DNA from: Nocardia sp.
GTDB lineage: Bacteria > Actinomycetota > Actinomycetes > Mycobacteriales > Mycobacteriaceae
Assembly: GCA_013361595.1 (NCBI GenBank)
Contig: JABFXT010000816.1
Span: 1 to 5,306 of the forward strand
Reading direction: 5' to 3'
DNA: 5,306 bases
The notes under the pieces are model-generated. The model searched no databases, had not been told where the DNA came from, and saw nothing but the letters and a program-made list of their open reading frames with translations. Shown piece by piece: positions 1 to 5,306 of this stretch. A program made the translations under genes and the position numbers. Each line of letters begins with the position of its first letter. Positions within the stretch are counted from its first letter, which is position 1.

Positions 1-2148
1 GAATCCCAAATCGGCGGCGGCCGCCACCGCGGCCTCCGCGTCCCGGACCGCACGGAACTCCACCACGGAGATCCCGTAGCACTCGAGCAGCAGCACCGTC
101 TCGTCATCGGTCAGCCACCGGCCGGCCGGGTCGGTGCTCCAGTCCGCCATCAACCGCACGGCCCGCTCACTGTCGATGCCCGCAGGACGGTTGTTCTCGC
201 CGTCGGGATGGGTATCCGCGCTCTGGGATGCGGGCAGATCGCGCCAGCGAGCGTAGCGATGCACCCGGGCCAGGGCTCGTACCGCCCGCGCCGGATCGGG
301 AAACGACGGAATCGAACCCCGGATCGCGGCCGCGCCCGGACCACGCACCGCCAGCAGGTTGGGAATACCGTCACCGCTGGCGAAGGTCGTGAGCACCGGT
401 TTGGTTTCGGGGAACGACGCCACGGCCGCGCGGATGGCTTCGGCATATCCGGTCTGTGGCAGCGGAATCGGCGGTGCGAAGATGACGATCACCGCATCGG
501 TCTCCTCGGATTCGAGGGCTGCCACGACGGCCCTCCGGTAGTCCTCGGGTGTGGCCTGCGGGCCCAGATCCACCGGATCGACCACCGTGAGCCCCTCGCT
601 GCGCGCGGCATCGGAGGTGAGCCAGTTGAGCGCGGTGCTGTTACCCACCACCGCCGGCCGGGGCCCACGCGGCAACGGCTGATACCCCAGCAGAGCGGCG
701 CAGTCGAACATCTCCGAAATCGAATCCGCCTGCACCACACCGGATTGCGCGAACAGATCACGAACGATGGAGCGATCCAGTTCGCCGTCGGATACCCCCC
801 GAGCGGCCAGCCTGCTGGGGCTCACCGCGACGATCGGTTTGTTGCGGGCCACCCGGCGAGCGATCCTGGAGAACTTGCGCGGATTACCGAAACTCTCCAG
901 GTACAACAGGATCACATCGGTATCGGCGTCGGTGTCCCAGTACTGCAGCAGATCGTTACCGGAGACATCGGCACGGTTACCGGCGGAGACGAATGTGGAC
1001 AGGCCCAGATTGCGGGTCGCGGCCTCGGCGAGGATCGCGACACCGAGCGGACCCGACTGGCAGAAGAAGCCGATCCGGCCGCGACCGGGCAGCAGCGTGG
1101 CGAGAGTCGCGTTGAGCCCCACCGCCGGATCGGTATTCGCGATACCCAGCGCGCTCGGCCCCACCACACGCATACCGTGCCCGCGGGCTGCCGCGACGAG
1201 TTCGGCTTCCGCGCTCCGCCCCTGCGCCCCCGTCTCCCCGAAACCCGCCGACAGCACCAGCAGACCCTTGACGCCCTTGGCCATACAGTCGTCGAGCACC
1301 GAACCGATGGCGGCCGCGGGAACCGCCACGACGGCCAGATCCACCTCGTCCGGGATATCGCGGACCGTGGGATAGGCGTGCACACCCCGGACCGATCGCC
1401 GCTCGGGGTTCACCGGGTAGACCGCGCCCTGGAACGTTCCGTCCAGCAGATTGGCCAGCACCACCCCACCGACCCGGCCGGTACTCGGTGTCGCGCCGAT
1501 CACCGCCACCGAACGCGGGGCCAGCAGATTGCCCACGCTGCGTGCCTCCGACGCGCGTTCCCGCGCATCGCGCACCGACCGCAATGCCTCGGTGGGGTCG
1601 ATGGCGAATTCCAGATGCAGCACCGAACCGTCACGGCTGCGCTCCACCTGATAGCCGGCCTCGCGGAACACGGTCACCATCACCGTGTTCTCGGCCAGCA
1701 CTTCGGCGACGAAGGTATCGATCCGGTTCTCCGCGGCCGCACCGGCCAGATGTTCGAGGAGGATCGATCCCAGACCGCGCCCCTGATGCTCGTCGGCCAC
1801 CACGAAGGCGACCTCGGCCGCCCGGGGGCCGGTCCGGTCCAACAGTTCGTAGCGGCCGACGGCGATGATCGCCTCGCCCAGTACGACGACCAACCCGACC
1901 CGGTCGTGATAGTCGACATGGGTGGTGCGATGCAGATCCTTCGGCGAGATCCGCGGATACGGCCCGAAATACCGCAGGTAGCGGCTGCGCTCGGAGAGAG
2001 CGGTATGGAATCGCTGCAGTTCCTCGGCATCGGCGGGGGTGATCGGGCGCAACCGCACCACACCGCCGTCGGAGGCCAGTACATCGGCCTGCCAGTGCAG
2101 CGGCGCGGGCGGTGGATTGTCGGGGACGCTGTCGGTGGGGTCAGTCAC
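1..2148 (-). CDS. GNAT acetyltransferase / NDP-forming acyl-CoA synthetase-like fusion (Pat-type protein acetyltransferase), 3' end outside the window
   Basis: The frame is open for 716 codons from GTG 2148 to the left edge, so the C-terminus is missing. Residues about 30-185 form a GNAT domain: an acetyl-CoA loop Q-G-R-G-L-G at 122-127, and Glu112 in A-E-V-A-F-V-V at the place of the catalytic base of Pat enzymes. Residues about 205-340 are a CoA-binding Rossmann domain (S-V-A-V-I-G-A-T near 213-220; V-G-P-S-A-L-G-I-A-N near 329-338). About 355-600 are succinyl-CoA-ligase-like, and an ATP-grasp domain begins near 675. Family knowledge: this domain order, with GNAT at the N-terminus, is that of the Streptomyces PatA-type lysine acetyltransferase, which inactivates acyl-CoA synthetases by acetylation. 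The synthetase part lacks the usual Ser-His-Thr phosphohistidine loop (region 440-470), so it is probably a sensory or regulatory module. The start is fixed by a GGAGG 6 nt upstream. It overlaps acuC by 8 nt. The target protein is unknown; the family call is firm, the substrate is inferred. Confidence 0.9.
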   Translation of the reverse strand, partial: MTDPTDSVPDNPPPAPLHWQADVLASDGGVVRLRPITPADAEELQRFHTALSERSRYLRYFGPYPRISPKDLHRTTHVDYHDRVGLVVVLGEAIIAVGRYELLDRTGPRAAEVAFVVADEHQGRGLGSILLEHLAGAAAENRIDTFVAEVLAENTVMVTVFREAGYQVERSRDGSVLHLEFAIDPTEALRSVRDARERASEARSVGNLLAPRSVAVIGATPSTGRVGGVVLANLLDGTFQGAVYPVNPERRSVRGVHAYPTVRDIPDEVDLAVVAVPAAAIGSVLDDCMAKGVKGLLVLSAGFGETGAQGRSAEAELVAAARGHGMRVVGPSALGIANTDPAVGLNATLATLLPGRGRIGFFCQSGPLGVAILAEAATRNLGLSTFVSAGNRADVSGNDLLQYWDTDADTDVILLYLESFGNPRKFSRIARRVARNKPIVAVSPSRLAARGVSDGELDRSIVRDLFAQSGVVQADSISEMFDCAALLGYQPLPRGPRPAVVGNSTALNWLTSDAARSEGLTVVDPVDLGPQATPEDYRRAVVAALESEETDAVIVIFAPPIPLPQTGYAEAIRAAVASFPETKPVLTTFASGDGIPNLLAVRGPGAAAIRGSIPSFPDPARAVRALARVHRYARWRDLPASQSADTHPDGENNRPAGIDSERAVRLMADWSTDPAGRWLTDDETVLLLECYGISVVEFRAVRDAEAAVAAAADLGF

Positions 2149-3406
2149 GCGGATCCTCCGGGTCCAGGCCGAGCGGGCCGAAGCAGGCTCGGCGGGTAGC
2201 GAGAACGGCGGTATCGACCGCACGCTGGGCACGATCGACGCGGGCGTCCCCGGTTTCCGCGGTCCCCCCGGGACCGTCCCAGCGCTGGAATGCGATATCC
2301 ACGCCGTCGCCCATGGTGCGCGGCGGCGATACCCGCGGCCTGTCGGTGTGCACGAGATCGATCCAATCCTGCGGTATCACGGTGGCCGGGTCCACCGGGC
2401 GGTCGAGTGCGATGGCGAGCAGATGGGTCCAGGCCCGCGGCACCACCCGGACCAGCCCGTACCCGCCCCCGCCCACGGCCAGCCAGCGGCCCTCGGCATA
2501 TCGGTCGGCCAGTTCACGCATAGCGAGGAACGCTGCCCGCTGCCCCTCGACACCGAGTTCCAGCTCGGCGAGCGGATCCTCTCGATGGGTATCGACCCCG
2601 CACTGGCTGACCACCAACTGCGGCCGGAACGCCGCCACCGCGCCCGGTACCACCGCGTGGAACGCACGCAACCATTGCGGATCGCGGGTACCGGGTAGCA
2701 GCGGAAGATTGATCGCGGTGCCGTCGCCGGGGCCACTGCCGGTCTCGTCCGGCCAGCCGGTGTTCGGCCAGAGTGTCGCCGGATGCTGGTGGATCGAAAC
2801 GGTGAGCACCCGGGGATCGCGATAGAACGCGCGCTGCACACCGTCGCCGTGGTGGACATCCACGTCGAGATAGGCGATCCGGTCGAAACCGTGGTCGAGG
2901 AGCCAGGAAATGGCCACCGCCGCGTCGTTGTACACACAGAACCCGGCGGCCCGGCCGGGCATGGCGTGATGCATCCCACCACCGATACTCACGGCTCGGC
3001 GGGTGGCGCCCGTCGCGATCGCGCGTGCCGCGGCCAGAGTTCCACCGACGATCACCGAGGCGGCCTCGTGCATCCGCGGAAATACCGGGTTGTCGGCGGA
3101 TCCGAGCCCGTACGGCGGATCGGCCGGCGGTTCCCCGATCACCGGCCGCCCGACCGCGGCGCGGACCGCATCGATGTACTCCGCGGTGTGCACCCGGAGG
3201 AGGTCGGCGGTACCGGCCGCGCCGGGCTCCAGCGGTTCGATCCCGTCGAGCACTCCCAGGGCGCGCGCCAGCGCCATCGTGTACTGCAAGCGGACCGGTT
3301 TCATCGGATGCTCGGGGGTCCACGAGTAGTCCAGGAAGCGGTCGGTCCAGACAACGGTCCCCGGTTCCCCGGCAGCAATGTTCGGATCCGGCGGTTCAGT
3401 GGCCAT
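2141..3406 (-). CDS. acuC: AcuC-like class I histone deacetylase family protein (lysine deacylase)
   Basis: The product is a 421-residue cytoplasmic zinc-dependent deacylase of the arginase/HDAC fold, expected to remove acetyl groups from lysines, classically on acetyl-CoA synthetase. All active-site elements are visible: the charge-relay pair His146-His147 in G-G-G-M-H-H, zinc ligands Asp183 and His185 in D-V-D-V-H-H-G-D-G, the third ligand Asp272 in S-Q-C-G-V-D, and the transition-state Tyr316 in G-G-G-G-Y. The N-terminal H-P-M-K-P-V-R-L at 33-40 is typical of AcuC. It is somewhat longer than the roughly 390 residues of Bacillus AcuC, mainly through a C-terminal tail (about 350-421) that may be lineage-specific. 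ATG 3406 was chosen because it precedes the first family-like sequence; no Shine-Dalgarno is visible before it. In-frame GTG 3445 and ATG 3523 upstream are alternatives but would add residues unlike the family. Its end overlaps the acetyltransferase gene, suggesting an operon. The acetoin link in the gene name is historical. Confidence 0.93.
   Translation of the reverse strand: MATEPPDPNIAAGEPGTVVWTDRFLDYSWTPEHPMKPVRLQYTMALARALGVLDGIEPLEPGAAGTADLLRVHTAEYIDAVRAAVGRPVIGEPPADPPYGLGSADNPVFPRMHEAASVIVGGTLAAARAIATGATRRAVSIGGGMHHAMPGRAAGFCVYNDAAVAISWLLDHGFDRIAYLDVDVHHGDGVQRAFYRDPRVLTVSIHQHPATLWPNTGWPDETGSGPGDGTAINLPLLPGTRDPQWLRAFHAVVPGAVAAFRPQLVVSQCGVDTHREDPLAELELGVEGQRAAFLAMRELADRYAEGRWLAVGGGGYGLVRVVPRAWTHLLAIALDRPVDPATVIPQDWIDLVHTDRPRVSPPRTMGDGVDIAFQRWDGPGGTAETGDARVDRAQRAVDTAVLATRRACFGPLGLDPEDPRD
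2155..2159 (-). promoter_or_regulatory. Ribosome binding site of the Pat-like gene, inside the 3' end of acuC
   Basis: On the minus strand GGAGG lies 6 nt before the GTG at 2148, within the last codons of acuC (Pro-Glu-Asp-Pro-Arg-Asp). A near-consensus Shine-Dalgarno at ideal spacing decides for this GTG start and supports translational coupling of the two genes. Confidence 0.8.
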
Positions 3407-3413
3407 GATCGCA

Positions 3414-3419
3414 ACCGTA
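3414..3419 (-). promoter_or_regulatory. Possible -10 element of a leaderless acuC transcript
   Basis: On the minus strand TACGGT (pattern TANNNT) lies 7 nt before the A of the acuC ATG. No Shine-Dalgarno occurs between them and no convincing -35 is seen. This spacing places transcription initiation at or near the start codon, as in the leaderless mRNAs common in actinobacteria. A six-base pattern this loose occurs easily by chance. Confidence 0.3.
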
Positions 3420-3453
3420 ACGGGAAGGGTGAAACCCCATCGCACGTTGTCAT

Positions 3454-3482
3454 GCAGTAGAAATACATGTATGCGCGACTGC
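3454..3482. repeat. AT-rich palindrome with flanking inverted arms in the divergent promoter region (candidate operator)
   Basis: ATACATGTAT at 3463-3472 is a perfect 10-bp palindrome and is conspicuously AT-rich for this genome. It is flanked by inverted 5-bp arms, GCAGT at 3454-3458 and ACTGC at 3478-3482, separated from the core by 4 and 5 bases. The nearly symmetric 29-bp element lies between the divergent acuC and ideR genes. It does not resemble the IdeR-box. A TTGTCA at 3447-3452 stands 17 bp before TATGCG at 3470-3475, so a weak rightward promoter could overlap it. Function as an operator is inferred. Confidence 0.35.
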
Positions 3483-3561
3483 GGCGTCGGGCCGCGCGCC
3501 GAGTGTATTCCCATCGCGTCACGCGACCCGTTCGATCGGACCGGGGTTGCTGGTGCGCAGG

Positions 3562-3567
3562 TAGAAT
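3562..3567 (+). promoter_or_regulatory. Candidate -10 box for ideR-galE
   Basis: TAGAAT matches five of six positions of the TATAAT consensus. It lies 22 nt before the ideR GTG, which would give a short 5' leader of about 15 nt that still includes the Shine-Dalgarno. The stretch 17 bp upstream is not a good -35, which is common in high-GC actinobacteria. Confidence 0.45.
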
Positions 3568-3577
3568 TCGTGCCGAC

Positions 3578-3584
3578 GAAGGGG
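3578..3584 (+). promoter_or_regulatory. Ribosome binding site of ideR
   Basis: GAAGGGG stands 5 nt before GTG 3590. It selects this GTG over the in-frame ATG at 3467, whose extra 41 residues are Arg-rich and have no counterpart in mycobacterial IdeR. Confidence 0.75.
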
Positions 3585-3589
3585 CAACA

Positions 3590-4282
3590 GTGAAGGATCT
3601 GGTCGACACCACGGAGATGTATCTCCGTACCATCTACGACCTCGAGGAGGAGGGCGTAGTACCCCTGCGCGCCCGGATCGCCGAGCGTCTCGAGCAGAGC
3701 GGCCCCACGGTCAGCCAGACGGTGGCGCGGATGGAACGCGACGGATTGCTGCTCGTCGCCGGTGACCGGCATCTCGAACTGACCGACAAGGGCCGCAGTA
3801 TGGCGGTCGCGGTGATGCGCAAACATCGGCTGGCCGAGCGCCTGCTCGTCGATATCATCGGGTTGGACTGGCAGAACGTGCACGCCGAAGCCTGTCGCTG
3901 GGAACACGTGATGAGCGAGGATGTCGAGCGCCGGCTGGTGGAGGTGCTCAATCACCCGACCACCTCCCCTTACGGCAACCCGATTCCCGGTTTGGACGAG
4001 CTGGGTATCGCTGCGTCGCAGCTGCTGGAGGAGCCGCTGAAACGGCTGTCCGAACTGCCGCAGGGTGGCACCCACGCGGTGGTCGTGCGCCGGCTCGCCG
4101 AACATATCCAGACCGATCCGGAGGTGATCGGCCGCCTGCGCGAAGCGGGTGTGGTACCCGATGCCCGGGTCACCGTCGAGAGCAAACCGGGCGCCGTGAT
4201 CATCACTGTGCCCGGCCACGCGGGAGGTTTCGAATTGCCCGACGCGATGGCCCACGCCGTCCAGGTGAAGCTGGTCTGCTCG
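3590..4282 (+). CDS. ideR: Iron-dependent transcriptional repressor IdeR/DtxR (no stop codon; continuous with galE)
   Basis: The product is the Fe(II)-activated repressor of siderophore and iron-uptake genes, which binds IdeR-boxes as a dimer of dimers. The 231 residues before the GalE Met cover the whole family: a winged helix (1-70, with recognition-helix sequence S-G-P-T-V-S-Q-T-V at 37-45), a dimerisation/metal domain (71-140), and an SH3-like domain (about 150-229). All known metal ligands are present: Met10, Cys102, Glu105 and His106 at one site; His79, Glu83 and His98 at the other, with SH3-domain partners Glu171 and Gln174. The N-terminus (residues 4-20, L-V-D-T-T-E-M-Y onward) is identical to mycobacterial IdeR, so GTG 3590 is secure. 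The oddity is at the end. The sequence reaches the normal C-terminus ([10 protein letters not shown] at 220-229) but no stop follows; the frame continues Cys-Ser-Met into GalE. Identity as IdeR is very secure; whether the protein is made separately is open. Confidence 0.95.
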
Positions 4283-5263
4283 ATGAAACTCCTGGTCACC
4301 GGCGGAGCCGGATATGTGGGTGGAGTCTGCGCACTCGTACTGCGGGAGCAGGGACACGAGGTAGTGGTCGTCGACGATCTGTCGACCGGGAACGCCGACG
4401 GCGTTCCCGAGGGTGTCGAATTCGTCGAGGGTGATATCGCCGAGGCCGCACCGGAACTGCTGCGCACCCGGAAGTTCGACGGCGTACTGCACTTCGCGGC
4501 GCAATCGCTGGTCGGCGAATCGGTGCAGCGACCCGAGAAGTACTGGCACGGCAATGTGGTGAAAACGCTCGCGCTGCTCGAGGCGATGCGGGAGACCGAT
4601 ACCCGGCGCCTGGTGTTCTCCTCGACAGCCGCGGTGTACGGCGAACCGGAACAGGTCCCGATCACCGAGGACGCACCGGCTCGCCCCACCAACCCCTACG
4701 GTGCGTCGAAACTGGCCATCGACCACGCCATCACCTCGTACTCCGTCGCGTACGGTCTCGCCGCCACCAGCCTGCGCTATTTCAATGTCGCGGGCGCCTA
4801 CGGCGGCCTCGGTGAGAACCGGGTGGTGGAAACACATCTGATCCCCCTGGTGCTGCAGGTGGCCGCGGGTCACCGGGATTCCATTTCGGTGTTCGGTACG
4901 GATTGGCCGACCCCGGACGGCACCGCGGTCCGGGACTACATCCACATCCTGGATCTGGCGCAGGCACATCTGCTGGCCCTGGAATCCGCGGCGCCGAGCA
5001 CCCATCGGGTGTTCAACCTCGGTAGTGGTACCGGATTCTCGGTACGGGAGGTGATCTCGGCGTGTGAGCGGGTCACCGGTGGGCCCATCGCCGCCGTCGA
5101 CGCTCCGCGCCGCGCCGGCGACCCGGCAGTACTGATCGCGTCCAGCGGCCGGGCCATCGACGAACTCGGCTGGAAACCTGAGCACAACGATCTCGACGAG
5201 ATCGTCTCCACCGCCTGGAGTTATCTGCGGGGACTCGGCTCGCGGGCGCACAGCGCTCGCTGA
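3590..5263 (+). CDS. Continuous ideR-galE reading frame (apparent IdeR-GalE fusion, 557 aa)
   Basis: This entry describes the same DNA as the separate ideR and galE entries. From GTG 3590 to the TGA at 5261 there is no in-frame stop, so as written the DNA encodes one 557-residue protein: IdeR 1-231 followed at 232 by complete GalE. Only Cys230-Ser231 separates the last IdeR-like residue from the GalE Met, whose first beta-strand is normally buried in the Rossmann fold. Such a tight joint would be structurally demanding. Both modules keep every catalytic or metal-binding residue, which argues against decay. Options are a real fusion, a fusion plus free GalE from internal initiation at 4283, or a one-base indel just before the junction hiding an ancestral ATGA overlap. 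The open frame itself is seen directly; the fused product is an inference. Confidence 0.6.
   Translation: MKDLVDTTEMYLRTIYDLEEEGVVPLRARIAERLEQSGPTVSQTVARMERDGLLLVAGDRHLELTDKGRSMAVAVMRKHRLAERLLVDIIGLDWQNVHAEACRWEHVMSEDVERRLVEVLNHPTTSPYGNPIPGLDELGIAASQLLEEPLKRLSELPQGGTHAVVVRRLAEHIQTDPEVIGRLREAGVVPDARVTVESKPGAVIITVPGHAGGFELPDAMAHAVQVKLVCSMKLLVTGGAGYVGGVCALVLREQGHEVVVVDDLSTGNADGVPEGVEFVEGDIAEAAPELLRTRKFDGVLHFAAQSLVGESVQRPEKYWHGNVVKTLALLEAMRETDTRRLVFSSTAAVYGEPEQVPITEDAPARPTNPYGASKLAIDHAITSYSVAYGLAATSLRYFNVAGAYGGLGENRVVETHLIPLVLQVAAGHRDSISVFGTDWPTPDGTAVRDYIHILDLAQAHLLALESAAPSTHRVFNLGSGTGFSVREVISACERVTGGPIAAVDAPRRAGDPAVLIASSGRAIDELGWKPEHNDLDEIVSTAWSYLRGLGSRAHSAR
4283..5263 (+). CDS. galE: UDP-glucose 4-epimerase
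   Basis: This is an extended short-chain dehydrogenase/reductase that interconverts UDP-glucose and UDP-galactose with bound NAD. In this group it supplies UDP-galactose for the arabinogalactan cell wall as well as for galactose metabolism. Counted from ATG 4283 it has 326 residues, a normal length. Motifs: NAD-binding G-G-A-G-Y-V-G (G7, G10, G13), S-S-T-A-A-V-Y-G at 113-120 with the catalytic Ser, the N-P-Y-G-A-S-K motif with Tyr139 and Lys143, F-N-V-A-G-A near 167-172, and D-Y-I-H-I-L-D-L at 218-225. It follows ideR in the same frame with no stop between. An AGGTGA at 4263-4268, 14 nt before the ATG, is a weak and rather distant RBS if the gene starts independently. A TGA one base out of frame at 4284-4286 forms ATGA with the start, the usual look of a coupled overlap. 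The gene is intact to its TGA at 5261. Confidence 0.93.
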   Translation: MKLLVTGGAGYVGGVCALVLREQGHEVVVVDDLSTGNADGVPEGVEFVEGDIAEAAPELLRTRKFDGVLHFAAQSLVGESVQRPEKYWHGNVVKTLALLEAMRETDTRRLVFSSTAAVYGEPEQVPITEDAPARPTNPYGASKLAIDHAITSYSVAYGLAATSLRYFNVAGAYGGLGENRVVETHLIPLVLQVAAGHRDSISVFGTDWPTPDGTAVRDYIHILDLAQAHLLALESAAPSTHRVFNLGSGTGFSVREVISACERVTGGPIAAVDAPRRAGDPAVLIASSGRAIDELGWKPEHNDLDEIVSTAWSYLRGLGSRAHSAR

Positions 5264-5273
5264 CCCGGTGGCG

Positions 5274-5294
5274 CCGGGGCTCACCACGCCCCGG
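5274..5294. terminator. GC-rich hairpin after galE (possible terminator)
   Basis: CCGGGGC at 5274-5280 and GCCCCGG at 5288-5294 form a 7-bp perfect stem with a 7-nt loop, starting 10 nt after the galE stop. A competing 5-bp stem CCCGG/CCGGG lies at 5264-5278. No T-tract follows on either side, so this would be a non-canonical actinobacterial terminator at best. Confidence 0.4.
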
Positions 5295-5306
5295 TCAGAT
5301 CGACGC
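5281..5306 (-). CDS. Possible 3' end of a convergent gene
   Basis: On the minus strand the last 26 bases can be read as seven codons (Val-Asp-Leu-Thr-Gly-Ala-Trp) and a TGA at 5283-5281, with mostly G/C third positions. A TGA in another minus-strand frame at 5297-5295 is an alternative end. The stretch is far too short to name a product, and it may be only intergenic sequence. Confidence 0.2.

Noticed and set aside
767..1375. 202-codon plus-strand frame and similar small frames throughout
   Set aside because: All lie over well-supported genes in other frames and have Ser/Arg/Pro-rich compositions typical of out-of-frame GC-rich DNA.
208..2199. 663-codon open frame on the plus strand
   Set aside because: It lies antisense to the Pat-like gene. 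Its translation is rich in Arg, Gly, His and Gln with no recognisable motif, while the opposite strand shows GNAT and CoA-ligase motifs in a continuous frame with a good RBS. It is a high-GC shadow frame.
3467..3589. Earlier in-frame start (ATG 3467) for ideR
   Set aside because: It would add 41 Arg-rich residues absent from the family, lacks an RBS, and starts inside the palindrome and upstream of the better -10 box. GTG 3590 has GAAGGGG and matches the known IdeR N-terminus.
3407..3589. IdeR-box in the ideR upstream region
   Set aside because: Reading both strands by eye I found no dyad close to the TTAGGTTAGGCTAACCTAA pattern. The only clear palindrome has a different sequence.
4265..4285. 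GTG 4265 as an alternative galE start (Val-Lys-Leu-Val-Cys-Ser before Met)
   Set aside because: It coincides with the conserved IdeR C-terminus, has no suitably placed RBS, and would place extra residues before the first Rossmann strand. ATG 4283 fits the family length.
3407..5287. Upstream part of a 1048-codon minus-strand open frame that ends in acuC
   Set aside because: The part above 3406 is antisense to ideR and galE and has no family-like sequence. AcuC similarity begins only after ATG 3406. The frame stays open because stops are rare in GC-rich antisense sequence.

Overview
The window is high-GC DNA with strong G/C preference at third codon positions. It comes from an actinobacterium, most probably a mycolic-acid-containing member of the Mycobacteriales (Nocardia, Rhodococcus or a relative). 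The main reason is an IdeR protein that follows the mycobacterial IdeR sequence almost residue for residue through its DNA-binding and metal-binding domains, followed directly by galE. A dtxR-galE order is known from corynebacteria. The genus is an inference.

Layout: two gene pairs diverge from a 183-bp intergenic region (3407-3589). Leftward, on the minus strand, acuC (3406-2141) encodes a class I histone-deacetylase-fold lysine deacylase. It overlaps by 8 nt a large GTG-started gene (2148 to the left edge, 716 codons seen, 3' end missing). That gene encodes a GNAT acetyltransferase fused to an NDP-forming acyl-CoA-synthetase-like module, the architecture of actinobacterial Pat protein acetyltransferases. 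The two look like a translationally coupled writer/eraser pair for lysine acylation, a counterpart of the Bacillus acuA/acuC arrangement with a different acetyltransferase.

Rightward, ideR (from GTG 3590) encodes an iron-dependent DtxR-family repressor and galE (ATG 4283 to 5263) a UDP-glucose 4-epimerase. The striking point is that ideR has no stop codon. The reading frame runs from the last expected IdeR residue through a two-residue linker (Cys-Ser) into the GalE methionine, giving one open frame of 557 codons. This is either a real IdeR-GalE fusion, with or without internal initiation at the galE ATG, or a one-base error or mutation that removed the usual overlapping stop (a TGA sits one base out of frame, inside the galE ATGA).

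The divergent region holds a good ideR RBS and -10 box, an AT-rich perfect palindrome, and a possible leaderless promoter for acuC. No IdeR-box was recognised. After galE there is a GC-rich hairpin and possibly the last codons of a convergent gene. No RNA genes, mobile elements or CRISPR arrays were seen.
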